A stretch of 64,000 nucleotides of DNA from Sphingobium sp. WTD-1 (GTDB taxonomy: Bacteria; Pseudomonadota; Alphaproteobacteria; Sphingomonadales; Sphingomonadaceae), in the NCBI RefSeq assembly GCF_030128825.1, contig NZ_CP119127.1, positions 2,480,001 through 2,544,000 of the forward strand. Reading direction: 5' to 3'. Under the pieces are notes generated by a model. It was not told the DNA's origin. It did not search any database and was given only the letters and a program-made list of their open reading frames with translations. Position numbers and translations under genes: made by a program. Shown piece by piece: positions 9,313 through 17,592 of this stretch; position 1 is the first letter of the stretch; every line of letters starts with the position of its first letter.

Positions 9313-9336
9313 TCGAAGCGCGACCGGGGGAAGGGA

Positions 9337-10194
9337 TCAGTCCTTGCCCCGCCGCTCGAACTTCAGTTCGCTCACGATCACGGCGGCGATGATCAGCAGC
9401 GCGCCGGCCAGCGCCGTGGCCGGCTGGCGGTCGCCCGCGATCCGGCCCAATATCCCGGCCCAGACCGGCTCGCCGGCATAGATCAGGGTCGCGCGGGTCG
9501 GCGATACGGTGCGCTGCGCCCAGTTCATCACGAACTGGATCAGCGCCGTCATCGCGCCCAGGCCACAGGCCGACAGGATCACCGTCCAGGAAAAGGGCGG
9601 GATCGCCTCGCCCATTGGTGCCATCAGGCCGAAGGCGAGCAGCGATGTGACCGCCAGTTGCACCAGCGTGACGCGGGCAATGTCGACCTTGCCGGCCCAC
9701 AGGCTGATGAAGATGATTTCCAGCGCGATCGCCAGGGTGCTGATGAGCGTGAGCGCCTCGCCCTTGCCCAGCGACAGCCCTTCGCGCGGGGCCGCGATCA
9801 GGATCAGGCCGGCAAAGGCCAGCGCGACGCCGACCCAACTGGTCCAGCGCGGCCGCCGCCGCAATATCGCCCATTGGAGGATCGGCACCAGCGGCACATA
9901 GGCGGCGGTGATGAAGGCGGATGTGCTGCTGGATATGGTCTGCAGCGCCCAGGTCTGGAGCGTGTAGCCGCAGAAGATGCCAAGGCCGATCATCGACCCG
10001 GCCAGCAGTTCGCGCGCCGTCAGGCCGCGCAACACCGGCCAGGCGAGCGGCAGCGCCAGCAGCGCCGCCGTGCCGAAGCGCATCCCCACGAAGAAGAGCG
10101 GCCCGCTCTGCTGCATGGCATGATGCACGATCAGGAAGGTCGCGCCCCACAGCACGGTGATCCCGATCAGCGCGAGTTCGGGACGGCCGATCAT
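9337..10194 (-). CDS. DMT-superfamily (EamA) exporter
   Basis: A 285-residue membrane protein with about ten helices in two EamA repeats: MIGRPELALIGITVLWGATF opens the first and TLAIALEIIFISLWAGKVDI opens the second. EamA proteins usually export amino acids or small metabolites. The longer reading back to 10557 covers the coding region of the divergent regulator and is not credible, so ATG 10194 is used. The 60-bp divergent spacer with an XRE-cupin regulator strongly suggests that this regulator controls the exporter, a common arrangement in which the cupin domain senses the exported molecule. Confidence 0.92.
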   Translation of the reverse strand: MIGRPELALIGITVLWGATFLIVHHAMQQSGPLFFVGMRFGTAALLALPLAWPVLRGLTARELLAGSMIGLGIFCGYTLQTWALQTISSSTSAFITAAYVPLVPILQWAILRRRPRWTSWVGVALAFAGLILIAAPREGLSLGKGEALTLISTLAIALEIIFISLWAGKVDIARVTLVQLAVTSLLAFGLMAPMGEAIPPFSWTVILSACGLGAMTALIQFVMNWAQRTVSPTRATLIYAGEPVWAGILGRIAGDRQPATALAGALLIIAAVIVSELKFERRGKD

Positions 10195-10213
10195 CAGCCG
10201 GGGCGCAGGGCTC

Positions 10214-10270
10214 TTGTCGAGGGCGGCATTGTGCAACATAATGCACATCGCGTTATGAGCAATATATTGC
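10214..10270 (+). promoter_or_regulatory. Divergent promoter/operator region between EamA exporter and XRE-cupin regulator
   Basis: For the plus strand, TTGTCG (10214-10219) and CATAAT (10237-10242) sit 17 bp apart, which gives a nearly leaderless regulator mRNA starting just before ATG 10255. Two inverted repeats overlap these elements: TGTGCA-N6-TGCACA at 10230-10247 and the perfect palindrome GCAATATATTGC at 10259-10270. Both positions fit autoregulation and control of the divergent exporter. Confidence 0.5.
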
Positions 10271-10833
10271 ACAGTCAAGTCGAAGTCCCGCGCCCGGACG
10301 TTCTTTCCCATGTCGCGGGCAATATCCGCCGCCTGCGCACCGCCAAGGGGCTGAGCCAGGATGCGCTGGCCAGCGCGGCCGGGGTCAGCCGGCGCATGCT
10401 GGTGGGAATCGAGAGTGGCGAGGCCAATGTCAGCCTGTCGACGCTCGACCGGCTGGCGCAGGCGCTGGACGTCAGCTTCTCGCACGTCGTGCGCGCGCCC
10501 GACATGCCCGACAACAGTCGGATCGATACCCTCGCCTGGCAGGGCGAGGATGCGCATAGCCGCGCGACCCTGCTCGGTACCGTGCCGGCCGCGCGCGAGG
10601 CGGAGCTATGGACCTGGTCGCTGGCGCCGGGCGACCGCTACCCGGCCGAGGCGGACGCCGCCAACTGGCACGAGATGCTCTATGTGGTGGAAGGCGTGCT
10701 GACGGTCGAGATGGATGCCGGCACGCGCATGATCGCGGCGGGCGACTTCCTCATCTTCAGCAGCGACCGCCCCTATGTCTTCGTCAATCGCGGAACCGAC
10801 CTGCTGCGCTTCGTGCGCAACGTGGTGTTCTAG
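10255..10833 (+). CDS. XRE-family regulator with C-terminal cupin sensor domain
   Basis: A 192-residue cytosolic transcription factor. Residues of about 20-75 form the helix-turn-helix (IRRLRTAKGLSQDALASAAGVSRR, then SLSTLDRLAQAL), and about 110-190 form a cupin barrel (WHEMLYVVEGVLTVEMDAGT, then AGDFLIFSSDRPYVFVN). This two-domain layout is a common regulator type in which a small ligand in the cupin modulates DNA binding. The ATG at 10255 is placed by the promoter and palindromes directly before it; the long upstream open frame is the antisense of the exporter. The ligand is likely the substrate of the divergent EamA protein. Confidence 0.92.
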   Translation: MSNILHSQVEVPRPDVLSHVAGNIRRLRTAKGLSQDALASAAGVSRRMLVGIESGEANVSLSTLDRLAQALDVSFSHVVRAPDMPDNSRIDTLAWQGEDAHSRATLLGTVPAAREAELWTWSLAPGDRYPAEADAANWHEMLYVVEGVLTVEMDAGTRMIAAGDFLIFSSDRPYVFVNRGTDLLRFVRNVVF

Positions 10834-10939
10834 GCAGCGCGGACGAATGGCCGGGATGGGTGGATTTACGACGGTCGGCCTTGAACCATTTGATAGGGAA
10901 AAGCTGTCATCTGTTACTCTAAGAAATGGGGGATGGAAC

Positions 10940-11359
10940 ATGAAGCCCCACGGCCTTGAGAAATTTGGTATCCGGTCTGCGGATGGCATCGCTTTGTGCG
11001 AGTCTTCTGCCGCACTAGAAACCGATATCCGTGCAGCTCCCGGCCTATCCGAATTGCTGCAAGACGATTCACTAGCTTTTCATGCCGGCTATCACATCTG
11101 GAGTGGCGTGATACGCAAGCTGGACACGCCCCTTTTTCTTGACCTTTTGGAAAGCGAGATTGGCCAGATGCTTTCCAATCTGAGAGGTAAAGGCGAATCC
11201 TACATGTGCCTTCCGCGCTTTCGAGCGCGTGAGATCGGCCCCGACGACATAACACCCGAAGAGTTTCTCAAAGCCGCTGGTTGGGAAGTTCTGAACAACG
11301 AAGACCAACTTATCTTCGATGGCGCGTGGAAAGAAGCTGGTGGTCGCTGGATTGACTAA
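10940..11359 (+). CDS. Uncharacterised 139-residue protein
   Basis: I do not recognise this protein. It begins MKPHGLEKFGIRSADGIALCE, has no membrane segment or signal peptide, is rich in acidic residues, and ends WKEAGGRWID. GGGGGATGG ends three bases before ATG 10940, supporting the start. Its base composition is visibly lower in GC than the neighbours and it uses codons such as GAA, CTT and AAA more, which suggests recent acquisition. It stands alone, 106 bp after the XRE-cupin gene and before a palindromic repeat. The size and orphan position would fit an immunity or stress protein, but nothing in the sequence proves this. Confidence 0.65.
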   Translation: MKPHGLEKFGIRSADGIALCESSAALETDIRAAPGLSELLQDDSLAFHAGYHIWSGVIRKLDTPLFLDLLESEIGQMLSNLRGKGESYMCLPRFRAREIGPDDITPEEFLKAAGWEVLNNEDQLIFDGAWKEAGGRWID

Positions 11360-11420
11360 GTGGCCACGGTCGTCGGTAGCAATAGCAAGAATTGATCGAA
11401 ATCTGACAATCATTACAGCC

Positions 11421-11504
11421 GTCATCCTGACGAATGTCAGGATCTATTCTGCACTACGCCAGATAGGGGGCGCTGAATAGATCCCGGATCAAGTCCGGGA
11501 TGAC
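11421..11504. repeat. REP-like double palindrome
   Basis: The two arms, GTCATCCTGAC... at 11421-11449 and its imperfect complement ...TCCGGGATGAC at 11475-11504, can fold into a large hairpin. Each arm also contains its own small palindrome (ATCCTGAC-N4-GTCAGGAT and ATCCCGGA-N5-TCCGGGAT). Elements ending in CCGGGATGAC are dispersed in intergenic regions of many sphingomonads. The rest of the gap 11360-11591 shows nothing else. Confidence 0.65.
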
Positions 11505-11591
11505 GAAGATGGAAATGGCAGCATCCAGGCCGCCCATATTTCTCCTCGCAGCTTGGGGCGGGTCTTCCCATCGCAAGGCCCGCCCATAGGG

Positions 11592-11912
11592 TCAGTTGTC
11601 GTTGCGCAGGTCCTTGCCGGCCTGCTCCAGCGAGGCGCCGACATCCTGCTTGGCTTCCTTGCCCTCGCGCTTGGCGTCGTCGGCCGCCCGGTCGGTCGCG
11701 GCGCCGATCCGGTCCGCGCCATTGTCGATCGCGGCGCCGGCGCGGTCGAGGCCGTTGTCAATCTTCGCGCCGGCATCGTCGACGGCGTTGCTGACGTCAT
11801 TGCCGATCGCGGAGCCGGCATTTTCCAGATTGTCCGACGCCTTTTCCGAACAGGCGGACAGGCCGAGGCCCAGGGCGGACAGGGCCGTGATGGCCAGAAG
11901 GGGTGCGCGCAT
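11592..11912 (-). CDS. Small lipoprotein with amphipathic Asn/Asp/Ala-rich repeats
   Basis: A 106-residue secreted lipoprotein. The signal peptide MRAPLLAITALSALGLGLSAC ends in the lipobox LSAC with Cys21 as the lipidation site. The mature part is a run of short repeated units (NAGSAIGNDVSNAVDDAG, DNGLDRAGAAIDNGADRIGAA) predicted to be one long amphipathic helix, and ends in a Lys/Glu-rich tail. Such helical lipoproteins occur widely in alphaproteobacteria as envelope stress or outer membrane proteins without a defined activity. It is transcribed alone. Confidence 0.85.
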   Translation of the reverse strand: MRAPLLAITALSALGLGLSACSEKASDNLENAGSAIGNDVSNAVDDAGAKIDNGLDRAGAAIDNGADRIGAATDRAADDAKREGKEAKQDVGASLEQAGKDLRNDN

Positions 11913-11939
11913 GATGTCTCCTCATTGCGTTGACCAGGC

Positions 11940-11979
11940 TTGGGCAGCGCCGCATCATATCTGACGCGGCGCTGCCCAA
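11940..11979. terminator. Strong GC-rich hairpin downstream of the MarR gene
   Basis: Arms TTGGGCAGCGCCGC (11940-11953) and GCGGCGCTGCCCAA (11966-11979) pair perfectly over 14 bp. The plus-strand side is followed by TCTCTTGTTGT, but flanking genes run on the minus strand, where no T-run follows. It may still stop or pause the MarR transcript. A second hairpin, GCGGAAAA...TTTTCCGC near 12004-12030, resembles a dispersed alphaproteobacterial intergenic sequence. Confidence 0.45.
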
Positions 11980-12081
11980 TCTCTTGTTGTCGCATCGTTT
12001 TAAGCGGAAAACCGGTTCCCACTTTTCCGCACGACGCTCGTAAAAGCGCGGCAGCGGCCATAAGGTTGCGTGCTTTCGCGA

Positions 12082-12591
12082 TCAGCCGCCGCTGAGGCCG
12101 AACACCATCGACCGGTCGGCATCGGGGATCAGACCCTCCATCACCCGCCAGAAACCGGTGACGGACCCCTGTCCGGCCTGGGCATAGGCGGCCGCCATCT
12201 TCTCGCGCAGGGCGCGGAAAAGCTCGGCCTCCAGCGCGCGGCCGGCGGGGCTGAGGCGCAGCAGTTTCTGCCGCCGGTCGCTGCTGCCGGGCCGGGTCTC
12301 GATATAGCCACGATCGATCAGGTCATTGAGCACCCGGCCGAGCGATTGCTTGGTGATTGCCAGCAGGCGCAGCAGATCCTTCACGGTCAGGTCGGGCTGG
12401 CGCGAGATGAAATAAAGGGCGCGGTGATGGGCGCGGCCCAGGCCCTGCGCCGCCAGCCCCTCGTCGATCGAGCGGGTGAGCGCGGAATAGCCGAAATAGA
12501 GCATCTCGATGCCGCGCCGTATCTCGTCCTCGCGCAGGAACAGCGGCGAAGCCGGCGCGATCTGGCTGGGCGAGGGGGCTTGGACGGACAT
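12082..12591 (-). CDS. MarR-family transcriptional regulator
   Basis: A 169-residue winged-helix regulator. After an unstructured N-terminus comes the dimer helix (IRRGIEMLYFGYSALTRSIDEGLA), the HTH (LTVKDLLRLLAITKQSLGRVLNDLIDRGYI) and the beta wing ETRPGSSDRRQKLLRLSPAG, the last being the DRR motif that typifies MarR proteins. I start at ATG 12591 because upstream in-frame codons encode a low-complexity stretch reaching back toward the tRNA. No target is evident next to it; the closest genes are the lipoprotein and tRNA-Gln. Confidence 0.88.
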   Translation of the reverse strand: MSVQAPSPSQIAPASPLFLREDEIRRGIEMLYFGYSALTRSIDEGLAAQGLGRAHHRALYFISRQPDLTVKDLLRLLAITKQSLGRVLNDLIDRGYIETRPGSSDRRQKLLRLSPAGRALEAELFRALREKMAAAYAQAGQGSVTGFWRVMEGLIPDADRSMVFGLSGG

Positions 12592-12754
12592 CGGCGCAGT
12601 TTTCCGGTTGCAGGGGAGGGGGGCGTGGCGTTGATCCCTAAGATGGGTTGGGCGGGAAGGAAAGGGAAAGGCGAAGTCCATCGTCAGGAGGGCTTTTCTT
12701 TCGTGCATCAGCCGCTATATGGCGGTCCCGCGCTGACTTGGGTCGGCGCATTGC

Positions 12755-12829
12755 TGGGGCGTCGCCAAGCGGTAAGGCAGCGGCTTTTGATGCCGCCATG
12801 CGCAGGTTCGAATCCTGCCGCCCCAGCCA
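12755..12829 (+). tRNA. tRNA-Gln (anticodon TTG), CCA encoded
   Basis: The acceptor stem TGGGGCG (12755-12761) pairs with CGCCCCA (12819-12825), the anticodon arm is GCGGC-TTTTGAT-GCCGC with anticodon TTG at 12787-12789, and the T arm contains GGTTCGAATCC. Discriminator G at 12826 is followed by genomic CCA. All arms pair, so the gene looks functional. Confidence 0.95.
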
Positions 12830-13206
12830 TTAAATTGCTTAAATCATTGATTTATCTTCCATTATTTTTGGTGCGTTGCTAATTGGCCGGCCGAAACGGC
12901 GAAACCTCGCCATTGCGACTAGTCAGTGTTTGAGAGCTGACTTGGCAAATTGGGTATGCGCTCAGAGCAGCGAACTGCGTTGATCGAGGCGTTATAGAAG
13001 GCAACTGAGCAGGCGCGTTGTTGCGGGAACATGTTCTCGATATCGATGGAAAAATCGAAGGTTCGCGCGCGATAACGGAAGGCAAGGTGTCTATCATTCA
13101 TTCGGCGCGATAGCCGTGTGATCAGCGCCAGATGGTGGCTGCGCAAATGGCGACATTTTGTGGATGCTCTGCTCCTAATTTGTCATTCCGAACTCCGGAC
13201 GGCCTC
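12830..13206. other. Intergenic stretch without a supported gene
   Basis: This 377-bp gap between tRNA-Gln and the LacI regulator has reduced GC. It contains only short open frames on the minus strand (up to 75 codons at 12919-13146) that I do not recognise, with no ribosome binding site. Being 3' of a tRNA it could hold the remnant of an integrated element, but I see no attachment-site repeat of the tRNA end. Confidence 0.4.
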
Positions 13207-14238
13207 CTATTGAGCGGCGGTAGTTGACTGAGCGATCACCAACCGGAGCGGGGGCGGTGTTGCCTGCGGCAGTGGCTGGCCCTCGACAAGATCGATCAGT
13301 TGATGGGTCGCTATCTCGGCCATCTCGCCAAATGGTCTTGCCACGGTGGTCAGCGCCGGCGTCAACAATTCGGCGACGAGGCTGCCGTCAAATCCGACGA
13401 CGGAAAGCGGGCAGGGCACTGAAATGCGGCGTTCCGACGCCACCTTCAAAATGCCCGCGGCCATGATGTCATTGGCAGCAAAAATGGCGGTGGGCAGCGG
13501 CGAAAGGGACAGAAGCTGCTCGGCGGCGGCCACGCCGGAGGCCAGGCTGTAATCCCCCTCGATTTCATGAAGCAAGGCAACTCTGTTCCGGGCGAGCGCT
13601 TCGATAAAGCCACGTCGTCTTTCGATGGCGGATATCATGGACTGGGGGCCGGTGACCATCGCGATCCGCTGGTGGCCGAGCGCAACCAGATAATCCGCGA
13701 CCGCACCGGCGGCATCGGCTTCGCGGGACAATATGACGCTGCCATAGCCATCGATCGGCACGGCCGAGAGCGCCACGGCGGCAACCTGTTCGGCTTGCAG
13801 GGCCTGGGGCAAGCCGATGATGCCGGACACGGGGGGCAGCACGATCAGGCCATCGATGCGAGACCTGCGGGCAAAGGCAAGCACATCCTCGATCGCGCCT
13901 TCTTCTTCCAGTGGCGTCGAATGGCAGATGACCTCATAGCCGCGCCGTGTCGCTTCTCGTCCAACGCCCCGTTGCACGGTGTCCAGGACCAGAGCGTTGC
14001 GATCATTATGGACGATGCCGATCAGGAAGGATCGACCCTTGGCCAACGCTCGTGCGCGCAGGCTTGGCCTGAAATTCAAGGCGGAAATAGCCTGCTCGAT
14101 GCGTTCGCGGGTTTCGTCGCTGACGCGGGGCGAATTGTTGAGGACGCGCGAAACCGTGCGGATCGAAACGCCGGCGCGATCCGCCACGTCAGAAATGGTC
14201 GGCTCATGGCCATTGTTGAACGAAGCATTGCTATTCAT
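13207..14238 (-). CDS. LacI-family repressor of the polysaccharide locus
   Basis: A 343-residue LacI/GalR regulator. The N-terminal HTH is PTISDVADRAGVSIRTVSRVLNNSPRVSDETRERI (about 13-47), followed by the hinge helix region LRARALAKGRS, and a periplasmic-binding-protein-like sugar domain (IGIVHNDRNALVLDTVQRG onward, with AIFAANDIMAAG and VPCPLSVVGFDGS). It is divergent from a TonB receptor followed by a GH28-like enzyme. The intergenic region holds TAGCGCTA (14345-14352) in the context TGATAGCGCTAACT, similar to the operator described for the Caulobacter xylose regulator XylR. The inducer is therefore probably a xylose- or galacturonate-type sugar. Confidence 0.93.
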   Translation of the reverse strand: MNSNASFNNGHEPTISDVADRAGVSIRTVSRVLNNSPRVSDETRERIEQAISALNFRPSLRARALAKGRSFLIGIVHNDRNALVLDTVQRGVGREATRRGYEVICHSTPLEEEGAIEDVLAFARRSRIDGLIVLPPVSGIIGLPQALQAEQVAAVALSAVPIDGYGSVILSREADAAGAVADYLVALGHQRIAMVTGPQSMISAIERRRGFIEALARNRVALLHEIEGDYSLASGVAAAEQLLSLSPLPTAIFAANDIMAAGILKVASERRISVPCPLSVVGFDGSLVAELLTPALTTVARPFGEMAEIATHQLIDLVEGQPLPQATPPPLRLVIAQSTTAAQ

Positions 14239-14342
14239 GGTCGGACGCTATGCTGCCAGATCGCTTCTGTCACGCGCTACCATCATGCCTATCTATTTGA
14301 CTTGACGCGCGGGTTGGAGAGGCATAATTCACGGCCATCAAT

Positions 14343-14356
14343 GATAGCGCTAACTA
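14343..14356. promoter_or_regulatory. LacI-type operator candidate
   Basis: TGATAGCGCTAACT contains the perfect 8-bp palindrome TAGCGCTA with matching outer G and C. It lies 76 bases before the TonB receptor start and 105 bases from the divergent LacI gene start. The form closely matches operators of LacI-family sugar repressors in alphaproteobacteria. Confidence 0.6.
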
Positions 14357-14431
14357 AGGCGTGTCGAGCAATTTACGGCGGAGCAGGTCAAGGCTCCAAC
14401 TGGTCATTGCAAGAAAGAAGGGGAGGATCGA

Positions 14432-17400
14432 ATGAAGCAGATGCAATCGTTGCGCGTGCATTTCCTGACGGGAGTCGCGCTTATTTTTTGTCCGGCCGTG
14501 CCAGCGCTGGCACAGGCCCAAACTTCCACCGAAACGCCAGCTGTCACTGCTGCCGAGCAGGCGCAGGGCGGCTCGGATGCCGCGACTGCAGACATCGTCG
14601 TCACCGGATCGCGCATCGCGCGCAATGGCTTCGATGCTTCGACCCCGGTCAGCGTGGTCGGCTCCGAGGACATAAAGCTCTCGGGCAATGTGAACGTCGA
14701 AAAGACGCTGGCGCAATTGCCGCAGGTGGTCGGTTCGCAATTGGGTAGCGCGACCTCGAATACCGTTCCCGGCGGCTTTGCCGACGTCAATCTGCGCGGC
14801 TTTGGTTCGACCCGCAATCTGGTGCTGGTCAATGGGCGGCGCTATGCCATTTACGGCCCCGAGCAGGTTACCGATCTCAACACGATCCCGTCGAGCCTGA
14901 TTGCGCGCACAGAAATCGTGACGGGTGGTTCGTCGGCCGTCTACGGCTCCGATGCCATCACTGGCGTCGTCAACTTCATCATGCGCGACGATTTCGAAGG
15001 CGTGGAAGCGCGCGCCCAGCTCAACATGGATCGCCCCACCGGGACGCCCGTCTATACCGTCGACCTGACGATGGGCGGCAATTTTGCCGACGGGCGTGGC
15101 AATCTGGTCGTGTCGGGCAATTATCTCAAGCGCAACTCGATCACGCGCGGGCAGCGCGGCAGCTTTGCCTATGACTCGCTCAACGACGGATGCATCGTGC
15201 CGGGCAGTGGCGGCCATGACCGGGCCGGCACGCCCTTCACGCCGGCCTCTGGCCTGGGCTGCGTCGCGGGTGGCGGTGAGCTTGGCTTCGTTGCCGGCGG
15301 CAGCGGCGATATCCCCAATGGACGCTTTTCCGGTATTCCGGCGGCGGGCGGTTCCAATGCGGCGCTGAATGCCGCCTATGCCAATGCCGGCCTTTCGGCG
15401 ATGACGTCGCGCGGCTTCACCTTCAACGATGAAGGCACGGTCGCCCGACCACAGATCACGCCGCAGGATGATTTCAATCTGGGGCCGGACAATTATCTGA
15501 TCCAGCCGCAGAAGCGCTGGATGATCAACAGTTTTGGCCATTATGATTTCACCGATGACATCACCGGCTATATGGAGCTTCACTATAGCAGCAATGTGGT
15601 GAATGCCCGGCTGGCGCCGACCAATGTCGGGTCGCCCACCTTGTTCAACGTCAATAATCCCTATCTGACGCCGCAGTTGCAGGAAGTGCTCCGTCAGCTC
15701 GACCTGGCCGAAACCGGGACGACCACCGTCACCAGCGGTACCGCGACGCGGACGACGACCGCAGGGGACGGCCTGGCGGTTCTGACCGCCGGTCGCCGGT
15801 ATCGGGAAGTGGGGCCACGACTGGCCAGCGAACGGCGCAATGTCTTCCGCGGGGCCTGGGGCTTCAAGGGCAATCTGGGAAGCGTGTCGGACAATGTCCT
15901 GACCGATCTCAAGTTCGACGCCTATTACACCTATGCGCGCAGTGAAGACACGCTGCTGCTGCAGAATGCGATTTCGCGCAGTCGGTTGCAGGCGGCCCTG
16001 TTGTCGGTCAATGGCGCTGCTCCGGTCTGCAACATCTTTGGCCAGAATATTTCCGAAGCCTGCGCGAGTGCGATCCGCATCAACGCCACCAACTCGACCA
16101 TCGCCACCCAGCAGGTCGCACAGGCGAGCGTCACCGGCACCCTGTTCCAGCTTCCCGCCGGGCCGGTCGGTTTCTCCAGCGGTTATGAATGGCGCAAGAC
16201 CAGCGCAACCTTCACGCCGGACTCCTTCCTGGCCTCGGGCGACGTCGCCGGTTTCAATCCCGGCCTGCCGACCAAGGGCGACGTTTCGGTCAACGAGATT
16301 TTCGGCGAATTGCGCGTGCCGTTGATCCACGACACGCCGTTCATGGAGAGCCTGGTTGCCAATGGTGGCTTCCGCTATTCTGACTATAGCCTGTCCGGCA
16401 TTGGCGGCCAGTGGACCTATCTGGGCGGGCTCGACTGGCGGGTGAACCGCGATCTCGCCTTCCGCGGTCAGTATCAGCGGGCGATCCGCGCACCCAATGT
16501 GAACGAACTTTATGGTGGCGTGACCCGTGTCGTTGGTGTCGCGACCGATCCTTGCTCCTCGCGCGCATCGGCGGCGCAGCGGACCGATGCCGTCCGCGCG
16601 GTCTGCATCGCGACCGGCGTTCCGGCCGGCGCGGTCTTCACCGATGCGGTCCAGCCCAACAACATCATGCCGGCAGACTTTGGCGGCAACGTCAATCTGG
16701 GCGCGGAAAAGTCCGACACGTTCACTGTCGGTGCCGTGTTCACGCCCAGCTTCGCACCCAAACTCTATTTCAGCGTTGATTATTTCAACATCTCGCTGGA
16801 CGGCGCGATCTCGTCGCTGGGCGGTGGCCTGCAGAATACGCTCAACCTCTGCTATACCGTCATTCAGGATGCCAATAGCGAGTTCTGCCGGGCGATCGTG
16901 CGCAATCCCAATACGGGTGAGATAAACGATCCCTATGTGGCGCAGATCCGCAACGCCAATACCGGCAAGCTCAAGACGTCGGGCATCGACTTTGCGATGC
17001 GCTATTCCTTCGACGTCGGTTTCGGCTTCCCGGGTCTGGGCAGTAGCAGTTCGTTCGATATCAGCAGCAACCTGACCTATCTGGACGAATTCACGTCCAC
17101 GCCGGTCGCGGCGTTGCCTAACATCAAGAATGAATGTGCCGGTGCCTATGGCCCGACCTGCGGGCAGCCGTTGCCGCGCTGGCGGGCGACGTCGCGCATC
17201 ACCTGGAACATCGAGGATCTGAGCCTCAGCCTGCGGCATCGCTATATCGGCAAGGTCACGACCGACCGCTATGTCGTGCCGCATCGTCAGGGGGCGGCGA
17301 ACGCACCCAGCCTCGACAGCTTTGCCTATCCGGTGCTGAACGATCAGAATTATTTCGACCTGTCGTTCAACTACAAGCTGCGCGAGGGGATGGAGATTTT

Positions 17401-17530
17401 CGGCGGCGCGAACAACATGTTCAACAACAAGCCGCCGGTCACCACCCAGGGGCCGAATGCCAACACCTTCTCGGCGACCTATGACGTGCTGGGGACCGAG
17501 TTCTTCATCGGCGCATCGCTGAAATTCTGA
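14432..17530 (+). CDS. TonB-dependent outer membrane receptor, oligosaccharide type
   Basis: A 1032-residue receptor that would import sugar oligomers across the outer membrane using TonB energy. The signal peptide ends near PAVPALAQAQ. The plug domain starts with the TonB box-like ADIVVTGSRIARNGFD and continues with the family motifs PQVVGSQLG, VNLRGFGSTRNLVLVNGRR and VYGSDAITGVVNFIM. The C-terminal beta barrel ends in the typical aromatic FIGASLKF. ATG 14432 is preceded by GGGGAGGATCGA. Length and the GSRIxRxGF box place it in the large oligosaccharide group common in sphingomonads and Caulobacter. The LacI operator upstream and the GH28-like gene 47 bp downstream point to pectin- or xylan-derived sugars. 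Confidence 0.94.
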   Translation: MKQMQSLRVHFLTGVALIFCPAVPALAQAQTSTETPAVTAAEQAQGGSDAATADIVVTGSRIARNGFDASTPVSVVGSEDIKLSGNVNVEKTLAQLPQVVGSQLGSATSNTVPGGFADVNLRGFGSTRNLVLVNGRRYAIYGPEQVTDLNTIPSSLIARTEIVTGGSSAVYGSDAITGVVNFIMRDDFEGVEARAQLNMDRPTGTPVYTVDLTMGGNFADGRGNLVVSGNYLKRNSITRGQRGSFAYDSLNDGCIVPGSGGHDRAGTPFTPASGLGCVAGGGELGFVAGGSGDIPNGRFSGIPAAGGSNAALNAAYANAGLSAMTSRGFTFNDEGTVARPQITPQDDFNLGPDNYLIQPQKRWMINSFGHYDFTDDITGYMELHYSSNVVNARLAPTNVGSPTLFNVNNPYLTPQLQEVLRQLDLAETGTTTVTSGTATRTTTAGDGLAVLTAGRRYREVGPRLASERRNVFRGAWGFKGNLGSVSDNVLTDLKFDAYYTYARSEDTLLLQNAISRSRLQAALLSVNGAAPVCNIFGQNISEACASAIRINATNSTIATQQVAQASVTGTLFQLPAGPVGFSSGYEWRKTSATFTPDSFLASGDVAGFNPGLPTKGDVSVNEIFGELRVPLIHDTPFMESLVANGGFRYSDYSLSGIGGQWTYLGGLDWRVNRDLAFRGQYQRAIRAPNVNELYGGVTRVVGVATDPCSSRASAAQRTDAVRAVCIATGVPAGAVFTDAVQPNNIMPADFGGNVNLGAEKSDTFTVGAVFTPSFAPKLYFSVDYFNISLDGAISSLGGGLQNTLNLCYTVIQDANSEFCRAIVRNPNTGEINDPYVAQIRNANTGKLKTSGIDFAMRYSFDVGFGFPGLGSSSSFDISSNLTYLDEFTSTPVAALPNIKNECAGAYGPTCGQPLPRWRATSRITWNIEDLSLSLRHRYIGKVTTDRYVVPHRQGAANAPSLDSFAYPVLNDQNYFDLSFNYKLREGMEIFGGANNMFNNKPPVTTQGPNANTFSATYDVLGTEFFIGASLKF

Positions 17531-17592
17531 GGACGAGACAGGAGGGCGGGGGCAGCTAGGCTGTTCCCGCCTTCATCATGACAAGGGGATGG

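Noticed and set aside
12919..13146. 75-codon minus-strand ORF near tRNA-Gln
   Set aside because: No ribosome binding site, no recognised domain and overlapping alternative frames of similar length.
12755..13206. Possible integrated island at tRNA-Gln
   Set aside because: No integrase and no direct repeat of the tRNA 3' end found in the following sequence.
14354..17284. 976-codon open frame on the minus strand
   Set aside because: It lies antisense to the TonB receptor, is rich in Arg/Asp/Gln/His in the pattern of GC-rich shadow frames, and shows no domain.
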